64,000 nucleotides of DNA from Maribacter luteus (GTDB lineage Bacteria; Bacteroidota; Bacteroidia; Flavobacteriales; Flavobacteriaceae), in NCBI RefSeq assembly GCF_009674825.1, contig NZ_WKJH01000006.1, positions 1 through 64,000 on the forward strand, given 5' to 3'. The translations under genes were made by a program, and so were the position numbers. Below, piece by piece: positions 1 through 14,000 of the stretch; positions within the stretch are counted from its first letter, which is position 1, and each line of letters opens with the position of its first letter. A model generated the notes under the pieces. That model made no database searches. It was not told the origin of the DNA and was given only the letters and a program-made list of their open reading frames with translations.

Positions 1-1905
1 ATAAATATTGTCCAAACTGGCCTTTGTTACCAAGGTCAATGTTTCCAAATCCCCGGGATCCATACTGCCAACGTTCCAGTCGGGATATGTAAAAGATCCT
101 TTTGATATGGATGAGGATATCAATTCGAGTCCCGTCGGTAAAACATCGGTCAATACCAAATTGGAAACAGGGTCTATCCCCAATGTTTCAACGGTGATCG
201 TGAAGGTTACCGTATCCCCGTCATTTACCGTATTCAGGTCAGCGTCTTTTTTCAGTACGATATCCGGGTCACAGTAATAGGCGGTCAAGGGTTGGGAATC
301 ATAAGTACAGCCCCCTTTGGTCACACGAACATAATAATCCCCTGCGTCGGTAGGTGTATAGGTGGCACTATTGGCACCGGCGATCATGCTCCCGTTTTCG
401 AACCATTGGTAATCGTCGAAATTTGGGTCCACTACCTCTACTTGTGCAGTAGGAAGGCATCCACCTCCTGTAACCTGAAGGTCTACTTCGGGAACTGTAT
501 CGAAACCTGAGAAATACCCGGCGATACCCCTGGCACCGTTAAACCCAATGAAGCCGACTGCGATAGGACCTGTTGATTGAACACTGACATCCCCGGTCAA
601 ATTGGGAATATAAAAGGTTTTCCATAAGCTTGTTCCTGCTACGGTCGAAGCAGTTGGCAGTGTTACCGGTCCAGAATCGTCGGTAACCTGAATATTGGCA
701 TCAGGGGTAGAGGTAGAGGCAATTATCGTCACCCCTCCAGAAAGGGTGAAGCCCGCTACATCGGTGATATCGGGAATATTGTCCATTACATCGGGTAGAA
801 GACAGTTTACGGGAGCGACAAAATTCAATCCTTGGGTGTAAATAGCACTAGAACCCGCCATACATTGATATGCATAGGCGTCTTTTGAAGTAGTAACATA
901 CATATTGGCTCCTACAGAATTGGAAGAATAATAGCTGCTAGGTATTTCAAAATAATCCCCATTGTTAATTGTGGCAATGGGTGTTGTGGAGCCGTTTACA
1001 TATATTTCAGTACCGGTTTGGGTACCAATGATTATAGGGAATTCTGTTTCACCACCAGTTCCGCCATTACCTCTAACAAAAACATATTCCTTACCTAATT
1101 TGTTTTCGGGCACTGGTTGGTCTATACCCGCATCCCTGTTGGATGAGTTAGCTTGTCTACCATAATTCAGGGACCCATTACTTATTACAATGTTCTTGTC
1201 TGCTACTATCGAAGCACCGATCCAACCTTGACTTTGAGCGGTACTGAACGTATTGCCCATGTAGGCCTCGAATACAAAGGATTCATTTTTATTTAAAATT
1301 ATTTGGTAGGAGTCGTCAGTTATCCCCGCTTGATTACTGCCCAACCGAAATACACAATCTGTATCATAACCTGATAAGGTTACAGTGGTGTTATTTTCCA
1401 TGGCCATGATTCCCAAGGTATTGGATTTTGATATATGTGTTCCCAAATTTGGGACACCGCCCCACTTAAATTTGGTACCCATGGCAGCCCTACCCTTTGA
1501 GGTTAAAGAAGCGGCTTGTGAACCCGAAATACCTCTATAATTTACATAAAACTCATCACCACTGGGAGCTTCAAACCGTAACCCGCACCCCTTTAATACA
1601 ACACCTGTGCTGTCATTTACAACCAAAGTTATGTTGTTGTCGCCATTGGCTAAGTTATACGTGACCGGTGTTGTTTTGGATAATGAGAAAGTTGTGAGTG
1701 GAGTATTGGATGTTCCCAAATAAGCATTTACGGTGAAAGCAGTAGTTTCCGGTGTGGATAAATATACGGCTTGCTGTTGGATAGCCTGATTGTTCCCACC
1801 CTGTTTTAATGGGGGAAGATAATGTAGGTCACTCAACTGGGAATATCCCATATGAACAAAAGCCAATAGAAAAAAGGAAACAAAAAAGCTGAGTTTCATT
1901 TTCAT
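1..1905 (-). CDS. Giant T9SS-type adhesin, N-terminal 635 aa (cut by window edge)
   Basis: The frame is open from the ATG at 1905 to base 1, so the C-terminus lies outside the window. The start gives a signal peptide (MKMKLSFFV..., hydrophobic core, cleavage near residue 22). Residues about 30-480 look like the IgGFc-binding-type N-terminal domain seen in bacterial surface proteins (motifs TKFKWGGVPNLG, DAGIDQPVPENKLGKEY). An Ig/PKD-like module with paired Cys follows at about 490-560, then a DUF11-type beta-sandwich from about residue 545 running off the edge. It is a close paralogue of the 4119-aa protein encoded directly upstream, with the same domain order and long identical stretches. 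By analogy it probably continues into repeats and a C-terminal sorting domain, but that part is not visible. Likely a secreted adhesin or gliding-associated protein. Confidence 0.85.
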   Translation of the reverse strand, partial: MKMKLSFFVSFFLLAFVHMGYSQLSDLHYLPPLKQGGNNQAIQQQAVYLSTPETTAFTVNAYLGTSNTPLTTFSLSKTTPVTYNLANGDNNITLVVNDSTGVVLKGCGLRFEAPSGDEFYVNYRGISGSQAASLTSKGRAAMGTKFKWGGVPNLGTHISKSNTLGIMAMENNTTVTLSGYDTDCVFRLGSNQAGITDDSYQIILNKNESFVFEAYMGNTFSTAQSQGWIGASIVADKNIVISNGSLNYGRQANSSNRDAGIDQPVPENKLGKEYVFVRGNGGTGGETEFPIIIGTQTGTEIYVNGSTTPIATINNGDYFEIPSSYYSSNSVGANMYVTTSKDAYAYQCMAGSSAIYTQGLNFVAPVNCLLPDVMDNIPDITDVAGFTLSGGVTIIASTSTPDANIQVTDDSGPVTLPTASTVAGTSLWKTFYIPNLTGDVSVQSTGPIAVGFIGFNGARGIAGYFSGFDTVPEVDLQVTGGGCLPTAQVEVVDPNFDDYQWFENGSMIAGANSATYTPTDAGDYYVRVTKGGCTYDSQPLTAYYCDPDIVLKKDADLNTVNDGDTVTFTITVETLGIDPVSNLVLTDVLPTGLELISSSISKGSFTYPDWNVGSMDPGDLETLTLVTKASLDNIY

Positions 1906-2030
1906 GCACTTCAAAACTTTAATCTTAATAGTTACTCATTGTACTAAATAACGGTGCTTTTACAAGGAGTGCAATTATTAGTTGTGAAACGTTGTATTGC
2001 TGTTGTAAATGCATTGTAAGTATTGTTTAG

Positions 2031-2068
2031 AAAAAAACCTAAGGCAGTTTTTTTGATACTGCCTTAGG
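2031..2068 (-). terminator. Intrinsic terminator of the giant adhesin gene
   Basis: Perfect 11-bp stem CCTAAGGCAGT (2038-2048) with ACTGCCTTAGG (2058-2068). On the minus strand it is followed by a run of seven T (2031-2037), right after the stop at 2087. It separates the two giant genes, so each is probably transcribed on its own. Confidence 0.85.
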
Positions 2069-2086
2069 GATATTTTTTCTTATAAT

Positions 2087-5000
2087 TTAGCGATACAAGG
2101 TAAAGTGACCTACGAATTCCCTTTCGTCCGCTTCACCGTTTAATTTGATAATATACCAATAGTCACCTGTTGGTAATTCAGTATTGTTATAAAGTCCGTC
2201 CCAACCATCTTGGTTATCCTGGAACCTGTAAACCTTACGGCCATATCTATCAAAAATATGAATATAGATATCAGGGTATATCTCGATGTTGATCGGTGCC
2301 CAAATATCTTTGGTACCATCTCCATTCGGAGTAAAGAAGTTGGGTATCTCAATATCAATGAACTCCATATAAATTTCCTGGGTAACACTACAACCGTTTT
2401 CATCGGTAACACGAACTTCATAAGTATCGGTTCTATTGATCATGTATGTGTTGTCATTACCATTTTCCACACCATCGAAATAGTAGGTGTATTCTTCTTT
2501 ACCTCCTGTAGTAGTGGCCGTGATTTCGTTAATGCCTTCTTGTGTTACAACAAGTGAAAGGGGTGCGTATTCAATAACTTCAAAATCAAATGTACGTATA
2601 CAACCATTGGCATGCGCTATTGTAACATAATGGTCACCAGCAGACATATTAGCGAAATCAGGTTCAAGAACAAAGTCGGCCGGATCCGTTGAATCCAATG
2701 CATAAAGCACATCATCACCAACGCTTTCATCTTCTAGGGTTATACTAAGGCTATTGTTGGGAGTATCACCGGTACATTCATATATGACCTCTGTCGTAGC
2801 ATTAAGGTTAGCGCCAACTTCAACAGTAATTATGTCATTGGTTGAACATCCGTTGGCATCTTTTACAAATACAGTATAAAAGCCTGCCGAAAGGTTTTCA
2901 TATAACAGTTTGTCTTCTACAAAATCACTTGATTCGTTTGAATTTAAACTTGTAAAATATGGTGCCGTTCCTCCGGTGATATCCAAGGTGATCGAACCAT
3001 CACTACTCTCGAAACAAATTTCGTTCTGTACGGTGTAATCCATTTCTAAGGTAGTTGGCTCCGTTATGGTAAATTCAATCACTTCATAACAACCAAGACT
3101 GTCTTGTGCAATTACCGTATAATCCCCGGGACTTAATTCATCAAAAGTATTCTCCTCAACAAATTGATTGAGATTTGGGGAAATTGCATACAAGTAATCA
3201 CCTGTACCTCCACTTAAATTAATGGTAATACTACCATCGTCCTCACCATTACAGGTAACATCCGTAATATCATAATCCAGTGCTAATGGTATAGGTTCAT
3301 CAATAATTATGGCATTGGAGACGATTTCACAATCCCTACTTTGGACCCTTACATAATATGTTCCACTTGGGAGGTCCGCAAAGGTTCCATTCGTTTGGTT
3401 TGCCCTTATTTCCGTAGTTGATGCAGCATCTCCAAATAAAGCATATTGATAACTGCCAAGACCACCATCCGCGTTTGCAATTATCAATGCGGAACTATCC
3501 CCTGAGCAATTAACTTTTGCTGCTGTGGTATCCACGGTCATGGTCAAATCTTCGATAGCGTTTACTGCTATTTCGTTGGAAATTACGGAGACACAATTAT
3601 AGTTGTCCTTAATGTAATACCTATAAGTGCCAACAGGCATGTTCTGGAACAAATTGGTGTCTGATCCATTGATTTCATTCATGTTGTTATAGGTAATGCC
3701 ATCCTCACTCCATGTATAAGGAGCCGTTCCGCCAGAAGCAATAAGCAAAAGGTCTGCTCCTACAAGGCAACTATTTGGGTTTTCCGTGATTAATATGGCA
3801 TCTACATCCGTTGGTTCTACAATTTCAACAATCGTAGTTTCAAATGAACAACCTATATCATCGGTTACACTAATGCTATAGAAGCCTGAGCCAAGTTCAG
3901 TAAAGTCTGGGCTCGTTTGTAAAGCAGAATTGCGCAACAATGTGGTACCTGAAATGTCATCATACGTATTAAGGCTGTAGCTGTAATTCGGGCTTATATT
4001 TCTTGTAGGGTCGATAATAAAAGAAATCGAAGCGTCAGTATCTCCAGTACATACTAATGTAGTATTCGTAACCGTACCTGTTAAGGCATCTGGTTCTACG
4101 AGCTCAAAGGCATCTGGAAATATTTGGGAACAACCAAGCGCATCAGTAACCTGTACATCATAATGGCCAGCTTCCAATCCTTGGAAAAGATTCGTATTCA
4201 CTTGAAGGGCATTGTATGTGGAACCTGTTGTGACGTTGGTTAATACAATATCATATAAAGCTTTACCTCCAAGCGGGTTAATGTTTGCTGTTCCTTCATT
4301 ATTGGAACAACCTACATTGGACGTATCTATCGTATCCAAGGTTATTGTGGCAGAAGGTGTCGTAATCGTAAATGTACGCTCTTGACTACATTCCGGGAAT
4401 GCAGCCTGTACCGCCCTTACAATATAATTACCTGCTGCTACTGGTATCGTTGCAGACGTTCCTGTTCCGGAGAAAGTACCTTCATCATCTATTCTGGCAG
4501 TAGGCGTGCCATCTGCATTTAAAACTTCCCAGTCAAAATCACCTGTATAGGTGGCATCTGCAAAGGTTATTTGTATGCTACCGTCGTCACCAAAGCAAAC
4601 AACATTGGATAATACATCAACATTTATGTCGAACGTATTGGGTTCTTCCACAACATGTTCTTTTGTGATCGAACATCCCGTCGTAGTATTTGTAATTTGG
4701 ATGGTATGGGTCCCGACCTGCAGATCTGCGAAAATATTTGATGTTTGGGCCGTTCCAGAGGGTAATAGCCTATACTCGTAATTTCCAGGATTCGATGTAT
4801 ATGTGTTATTGTTTGTTACAACATCAACCCTTATTCCTTCACCGGTATTCGTAGTGGCGCAACTGATTTGGGTAATAACATGCGTTGAAGCGGAAATGAA
4901 GGGGTCATAAGGATCCACGGCAACTGTTTGCTCGCTACTACATCCATTGTCATCAATAACACGAACGATTACATCACCACCGGCAAAATCAGTATAGTTA

Positions 5001-8000
5001 TATGTAGCGGTTAATCCACTCTGTAAGATCGTACCTGAGGCAAAATCTTCAAATTCATATCGGGAATATGATAAACTGCCACCTGTCAATGAAGATTCAT
5101 CCAGGGTGATTATAGCATTATTTGTTGTGTTATCCGATGTACAACCAAATTGGGTTACAGTTGGCGTAGTAAATGCGATTACATTTGGCTGATCTACTAC
5201 TATTGATGCCCTAGTAGTTACACAACCGTTAGGTCCTGTTCCTATAACATCATAAGATCCTGCAGATAAACCAGAGAATGAATTTGTAGTGGTGTCATAT
5301 GTAGCTACATTAGGAACCAAAGAATATGATAAAGGATTATTTCCATTATTGACTTCTGCGATTTTAATAACTCCATCTGTTCCACCATTACAAGTTACAT
5401 CTGTTGGTGTAGCGGTAAAGTCTGGCTGTATTGCCGCAGGCACCACAACTGTAAATACACGCTCACATTCCGGGTTCGATGTATTTGTGTCATAAATGGT
5501 AACCGTATAGGTTTCAGCATTGGAAATCATCTCAGTAGCATTAGTTGTAAATGGAGTCAAAGAAGCTATAGGATTTCCTAAAGAATCTTCAATCTCATAA
5601 GCATAATTACCGGAACCAGATGATGCGCTAATCAATATTTCTGCATCATTGGTACAGCCCAAACTTTCTTCTAAAGTAGCCGTAGCCTGTAATGTAGGAT
5701 ATACTTCAGTGGTGTGTGAGTCTGTACAGCCATTACCATCTTTTACGAAAATGGTATATGTGTTAACAGCTACATTTGTAAAAACACCACCGTTGTCTAC
5801 ATAAGTAGAGCCCCCATCAATCGAATACAATAAGGTTGAAGAATCGCCCACTGTGGTATTAACGGTTATTGTTGGCGATGTGCTACAATTATCAACTACG
5901 ATACTATCAATGGTCGGGTTAGCGGCCAACGACATGGTTACGGTTCCTAAAGAATACGTACAACCATACTGATCCTCCACGGTTATATTATATGTGCCGG
6001 CCGGTGAATTGGCCGGGATTTCAATAGGGTTATCACTAGTTGACGTGATGTTTGTGAATGGTGATGGTCCTGTTATGGTGTAGAGGTAGATTCCCCCTCC
6101 ACCGGTGATGTCAGGTATCTCTATTAATCCAGGGGTTTCACAAGAAATGTCCTGTATTGATGCAGGTGTGCCTGAAATTATATCCAATTCACTTAATATG
6201 GCATTCTCACTGGCACTGATACATTGTGATGTACCGCCGCCGTCTACCTCTTGAATTACAATATAGTATTCATTTGCAGGAAGATTGGTAACACTAATCG
6301 TGTCATCGGTAGGACCATTGGTCCCTGAATCTATAATAGTACCATTAATATCGTATAATGTCCAATCTCTATCAAATCCGGAAGGAGCAAAATTTGAAAA
6401 TATGGTATAATCAATGATTCCATTTGAAGCTCCATTACAGGATGGTGTGATATCTGCTGTAATATCCATAGGGTTAGTGATAATATCATTGACGTTAACA
6501 CTACTTTGCCTTACACAACCTACTGCATCCCTTACATAAAAGGTATATGTTCTACCTGGTATAAGTAGTGGGAAGGTATGCGTGATTCCAGAAGCATATT
6601 GAATGGTCCACGGATTTACAGGGGTTACCGGGTCAAAATTGGCCGGGTCATCTGAATAGGTGTATTCATAAGGTGCCGTACCATTCTGGCCACGAACACT
6701 TACTTGTAGTTCATTGCAGTTTACGATGATAGGTAATACAGTTATATCCAAATCATCTAAAGGATATGGAATTGTATATCTTTCAAAATCCGTTTGGCAA
6801 ATGGTATTGCCACTAACATCGACAGTACGTATGGATGGATTTACCTCTTGCCCAGAAAGATATCCTCTAAATTCATTAGAAGTTTGCCAAGTTATCCCAC
6901 CGTCACTGCTAAATTCAATTGTACCCACAGACGAAGGATAATTTTCAAAATCAAAACCAAATTCACTTGCCATTCCTGTACAATTTGCTGGGGTAATTCC
7001 TTTGATGTCAGCAGTTAGCTCATCAGGATTATTAATGGTTACATTAGGGGTTCTTGTAACCGTACAGCCACTTGCGTCTGTAATGTTGATCGTATAATCC
7101 CCTGGATTTAGGTTGTAAAATGTTCTTGTATTACTGATAACGGTAGTAACTGTTTCATTAGAAGCGCCAGCGTTATCTATATCTATAATTTCATAGGTAT
7201 ATGGTGCAATGCCGGATGTTACTTCTACCTCAATTGTTCCTAATCCGTCATGACACTCTGGGTCTGTCGGCGTTGCTGTAAAAATCAAGGGTGTAGCAGG
7301 GTTTACAGTTACCGTTTCCTTAAATTCACAATGTGGGTCGGCTGCACCGTTGTCCCACACATAAACATCATATGAGCCAGCATCTGCCGCTGCAACTGTA
7401 AATGAACTTGTACTACTGAAATCTACTGCTGTTACAGGGGTCGTTGTCGGAACAAAGGCGTACGCTAAGTTTCCATCACCACCACTGGCAGTAACCGTAA
7501 TGTTACCATCTCCACAAGAACTAATATCCGTAACGTCTACCGTAGCATTTAAATTTGGCTGAATCACAATTGTTTCTATAGCTGAGGTACAACTATAAGC
7601 ATCGCTTACTTCTACATCATAACTTCCATTCGGTAAGCCTGAAAAAGTATAAGTGGTATCGGTTGTTGGGGTAGGGGTCTGCCATGCACCACCATTTATC
7701 CTGAAGGTGTAGTCACCATTACCAGAAGTTACATTAACGGTAATCGTAGCATTGTTCGCTCCATCATAACATGTTGTGAATGATGTGTCAAAACCAATGG
7801 TTTCGGGAGCTGAGACCGTTACCGGAGCTGTTGATAATACCTCACAGCCATTCGCATCTTTTATACGTATCAGGTAATCTCCGTCGGTAACGTTGTTAAA
7901 GATGGTACTGGTTTGATAGGTAACCACGGCAGTACCTGAAGTATCCTCCAATTGGTATTCGTAACCAGGAGTACCACCAGTTGCCGAAGCTTCCAAGGTT

Positions 8001-11000
8001 GCACCAGTGTTGAAACATGTATACTCAGCCTTTTGTTGTAAATCGGGAACTATAGTTGCCGGAGCTGTCAAAGTTACAGATGTGGCCGAAGTTGCCGTAC
8101 AAGTATTATCGCTTACCTTACGAACCATAATGTCATAGGTTCCGTCCGCCAATGTTGAAGGTGTGGTAAAGATGGCCGTTGATTCTGCGGCCCAATTCGT
8201 ACCGCCATCGGTAGAATATTCATAACCGGTGACCGTATCGAAATTCTTCACTTCAAAACGGATACTACCGTCACTAGTACCATTACAAGTTGGGTTTGTG
8301 CTACCTAAAATACTTACACTGAATTCTTTGTTATCCTCCACAACGATTGTCAAATCCTGTGTGGTTTCACATACTTCAGGAATTTGGGAAGCCTGAATAT
8401 CGTCCAAGACCAAGAAATTCCCATTGTCGCTATCCAAGTTGGTACGTAAGACAACACCAACGACGGTGTTTGATCCAGGATTGAAAGTTACTTCTCTTAA
8501 ATGCCAGTCATCGGCATCATTGTTTTTAGGTATTGCCGTAGTAGCGGTACTGTTGATTACGTTACCTGAAGCATCTATAAGCTCTACAAGTACTTCAGGG
8601 TCGTTACCTGATGCACTGTTGATTAAAATATTGTAGGCATAAAAGGAGATGGTAATATCTTGGTTGGCCAAAACATCCAATCCGGTCCTGGACCATAAGA
8701 CGTTATTGTTGCCAGCCGAGGTACTTACCCCTATGGCCATGAACCTGCCATCCGTTAAACCGGTACGGTCGTTAGGGCTTCTCCATGAGGTATTGGGGTT
8801 GGTAACGGTATTGGTCACTGCATATTCACCATTGACCAAAATACCTGCGGGGCCTAAGTTGCAAGCGGTGTTGGAGCCATCTTGCGGTTCAAAACAATAT
8901 CCAGGGCCTATTTCTCCAATTTGAGTGGTTATACCTGTTCCAAAGTTTTCTAGGAATAAGGTGCTCTGGGTGGGTGTTATGGCGCTTGAATAGCCTATGG
9001 TCACTGTATGAGACCCGGCATTTACATTGTTGAACACATTACTGTCCTTAGGGGTATTCGTAGTACTGTCAATTGTGTAGGTGTAATCAAAGTCCGTGGT
9101 ATTGCTCGGTGTAACGGTTATTGTTCCAGATCCATCACAAGCATAATCGATTGCGCTATCGAAACTTGGGTCGGCAACAGGGGCATCAACCGTTATTTCC
9201 ATATCATATGTACAACCTAAATTATCTTTTATGGATAAATTATAGGTGCCAGCTGTTAATCTTTGTTCATTTACGCCGGTATATGACGAACCACCATCAA
9301 AACTATAGGAGTAAGGAGCTTGTCCACCATTGGCATTCAATATTTTCACTAAAGCTCCCGAAGGGTCGCAGGAGACATCTTCCACAATTGCCGCCGAAGC
9401 AGTCAATCTAAATGGTTGGTCAATCTCATACGTTAATGTTTCGGTACATCTTGATGTTGATGTACCACTAGAATCCCTTACTGTAATGGTATAAGATCCC
9501 GCATTCAAGTTATAAAATACATTTGTAGTTTGGAAAGTGGTACCACCATCCAGGCTATATTCATAAGGTGCCGTACCTCCGTTTGCTGTGATTGTTAAAC
9601 TCGATGTTGAAGAATCTGCACATACAATATCTGTGTGGGATGCGGAAATGGTTACTGGACCCAAATCTTGTAGGGTGACACTATTTGAAAGTGTACTACA
9701 ACCATTATCATCAAAAACGATAAAAACATATGCTCCAGCATCTGTACTGTCGGGAAACAAAAAGTCATTAGTGGTTTGTAATTCAGTTGTCGGTACATCA
9801 TCCGCACTTGCGTATAATTCAACTCCATCTATACTCCATATGGCCATGTCGTAATCAGGGTCTGGGTTTCCACCATTTGGTGTTAAGGTTATCAAGCCTG
9901 AATTACAAGTAATGTTTTCTGTAACGCTTGCAGATAAAACCAAGTCGGGGTATTCATCAACAGTAATATTTTGGGTGTCTGTACATCCGTCTTCCGTTGA
10001 GGTAATTACAATATAGTCACCAGGAGGGACGCTATTAAAGGTAAAGGTGTTATCGTCAATCGCGACCTCTTCTTGAAAGAATGTTCCCGCGCCACTATTG
10101 GTGCCGTCATCTAGACGAAGTTCGTAACTATAATCAGGCAATACATTCAAGGCTTGTATTGAAATTGTTCCAAAACCAGTACAATCGGCAAGGGTGGTTT
10201 CAATATTTACTTGGTAATCCATTTCTTGGATACCGATATCCTCGGTTTCAAAAATACATGCATTATCAATCGGGTCTCCAGATATTGGGTCTAGGGTTGT
10301 GATCTGTACTTTATAAGTTCCACTGGTCGTAATATCGAAATTAGGTCCATTATTGTCTGAAAAAGGTATTACGATATTATTTGTAGTGGCATTTACAAGT
10401 TGATAACCATAACTAGAACTTGGATTTGTAATTCTTATGTTTCCAGAAGTGTTACATAAGATATCCGAAGAAATATAATCGATATCCAATGTGTTTTTGA
10501 AAACATTGAAGTAAAAACGACTGAAGCAACCATTTTCATAATTGATCACTACTCTATATTTACCACTATCGGTTACGGTATAATTATTTTGAATGGCAAG
10601 GTTTGTCCATGAACAACCGGAGTTGGTAGTGGCGCAATCATCACCTATATCCGTACAGCTTGTTTCATCCAATAGTTCCCACACGATACTTTCTGCATCG
10701 GTTATCCCTAATTGCAATGTGGCTTCATCATTTTCCCCACATAGGAATATATGTGGCATTTCACTACCGTCAATGGAACAGGATACGATTTCCCCTTGTA
10801 AATCATTATCTGTATTTACGTCTGAGTTCACTTGATTGAAGTATGTGATTATAGGGTTGGTCTGAGTGGATCCAAAACGTTCCACTGTAATAAGTTCAAC
10901 TAAGTCGGCACATCCTGTAGCTCCACTTTTTTCTACAATGTAATTACCGATTTCAGTAATTACCAATGTACTCGGGTCACTATCGCCATCATCAATTGGT

Positions 11001-14000
11001 GTTTCCGTTGCATCTATTTGACCGTTTCCATTGGCATCTATGGCCCATGTGTACGTTGTAAACCCGGAACCTGCGGTCAAGGTGGCGAAGTCACCACATA
11101 ATTGTACGGTTCTGGCTGTATTACAGTTTTCTAAGTCAGTTAATAAACTATTCGTTGCTACGGCCGGAGTTGAACTACAACTTGGGGTATTCGTTGATCC
11201 CGGTTCGTCACTGAAAGTGTTGGTATTGGTAACCCCTTGATAGGTAGAATATGCCAGGTTCTCTATGGTTTCGGAACATGCATTTACAAATGCAGAACAG
11301 TTTGATGAAAGTGTTACCGTAATACGGATAGTGTATTTAGGGTCATTGACTTCCACAAGGTTGTCCGGTATTTCAAAAGTAATGATGTTGTTAACCGCAT
11401 CATGACTGTACGTTGCAAAGTCTAAAGCGCCACTAGTATCAATATTATCAACGGTTACATTGGCTGGCAATACATCTCTAATCGTAAAGGATGTAGCATT
11501 GTCATTACCGGTATTTTGGAAACGAATTACATAATCAAAGGTTTCGCCAAGGCTAATATCCTGTCCGTTTATATCATTACCGCTCAAATCTTCGGTGGTG
11601 TTTTCCAAGTTGATTTCAGGTGAGGTGACCAGGGTATAAGACGCACCGATTACTGCTCCGGTATTCGAATCGACTACAGGGGTGCCCGTACCATATTCTC
11701 CACCATCATCACCATCTGCACTGTTATCTTTATAAAACTCATCGGCATCGGTACAACCATTATCATCACTGTCCAAATCGAGATTGTTTGGGTATCCATC
11801 ACCATCTGAATCAATACAAGTCTCAGGAACTAGAATGTTTATTTTTACATCGTCGATGAAATTACCGATAGAAATACTTCCATTGGCCGTAGATACGGCT
11901 TCAAAAACGAAAACGGTATTCGTTTGACCTACAGGTACGGTATAGGTTCCTGAATATAGCACCCAAGCCGTATTGTCCGTGGTCATTGTTTCTTGTACGG
12001 TGGCACTGGCAAGATCCGCCCCGATTCTCAATTGCATCACATCGGTGCCGGCTCTACCCCTGTGTCTTACCGACCAGCTCATTTCGGTACCTGGTGTTAA
12101 GCATAAGTTTTGGTATAGGGCACCATAATTATTGGCGTTAAGTTCTACGTGTTGGTTGCCATCATAGGAATTTACACCCGAGTACCCTGATTCCCAGATT
12201 TCAATTTTCTTATCGGTTGCGGTTGAAAACCATCCAGGAACACTACTTTCATCAAGAATCGCCATATTTGAAATGTCCGGGTCTTCAAAACTTTCGTTCA
12301 CTATGGATTCAAAACAAAACGCACCTTCGCATTCATCACTATCATAAATACCGTCATTGTCGTCATCGACATCCACAATATCTATAACACCATCATTGTC
12401 AAAATCGTTGTGTACAATAATATTGGCCGACATTATATCTTCCGTGATGTTTTCATCAACTTGGTCCTGGGTATGGGTAACAGTATTGGTAACGTTAATC
12501 AATGGTGCTACGTCAATTTCATCACCCACTACCTCAAGCTCTAAAAATACAGGCTCTCCAGGTTCAAGGGTTCCAATATTCCAAACTGTGCCGTTCCAGG
12601 TTCCCGTAGTAGTGGAACCTTTGACAAGTGTTAAACCGGCAGGAATGTTATCTGTTAGTTGTAAGTTGGTAACAGGTTCAAAGTTTTGATTCTCTACTCT
12701 AATTGTAAAAGTCGCGGTCTCCCCTTCAACGATTTCGGGCTTGTCCACTGTTTTATTTACAACGATATCCCCTTCACAGTAGAAAATAGTAATGGCTTGT
12801 GAATCGTAGGTACAAGGCCCTTTTGTTCCTCGAACATAGTAGTCACCCGCGATTGTTGCGGCATATTCGAATGTATTGGCCCCTTCAATCAATTGGCCGT
12901 CAAAAAACCATTGGTATGCATCAAAATTGTCATCTGAGGCCTCGAAAATGGTCGACCCAGAGAAACAATCCCCCACGGTACCCCCATTAATTTCAAGGAC
13001 TACCTCTGGTACGGTATCAAAACCTGAAAAATAACCCGCTACACCTTGGGCCCCATTATATCCAAAAAAACCGATAGCCATTGGCCCGGTTGATGTTACG
13101 CTGATGTCACCATCTAGATTTGGAATAAAGAATGTTTTCCAGTCATCGGAACCTGCCACTGCATCGGATGCTGGTTTGGTGATTTCCACCCCATCTTGGA
13201 AAACCTTAATGTTTTCATCCGGCGTATTTACCGATGCGGTAATCGTTAAACCTCCGGTAACCGTGGATCCGGCAATGTTACGAATGTCCGGGATATTGTC
13301 CATTACATCTGGCAAAAGACAGTTTACGGGAGCAACAAAATTCAGTCCTTGCGTGTACAAGGCACTTGACCCTGCCATAGATTGATAAGCATATACATCT
13401 TTTGATGTTTGTACAAGCATATTTGCACCTACTGTATTAGAAGAATAATAACTGCTCGGTATTTTATAGTACTCACCATCATCTATCGTTGCTATAGGTG
13501 TAGTACCACCATTTACGAATATTTGTGTGTTATCAGCGATGGCAATGACAAGTGGAAATTCCGTATACCCGTTCGAATTACCATTACCCCTTACGAAAAC
13601 ATATTCCTTACCAAGTCTGTTTTCAGGAACAGGTTGGTCAATACCGGCATCCCTATGGCTTTGGCCAGATTGACTACCGAAGTTTATCATCCCGTTACTT
13701 ATGACTATATCTTTATCCGAATCGATCGATGCACCGATCCAACCATCCTCATGTGCTGAGGTCGGAGAAGTACCGATATAAGTTTCAAAAACAAAAGACT
13801 CGTTAGCATTAAGTGTTATGGTATAAGAGTCAGCAGTTATACCGGCCCTGTCGCTGCCGACCCTAAATTCACAATCAGAATCATAACCTGATAATGTTAC
13901 CGTTGTATTATCCTCAGTTGCCATGATACCCAAAGTGTTTGATTTAGAAACATGACTACCTAGGTTCGGAACACCTCCCCATTTAAACTTGGTGCCCAAG

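Noticed and set aside
2370-10220. Repeats in the giant gene as a CRISPR or VNTR array
   Set aside because: The repeats exist at protein level with diverged DNA and intact frame; they are not short identical DNA units with spacers.
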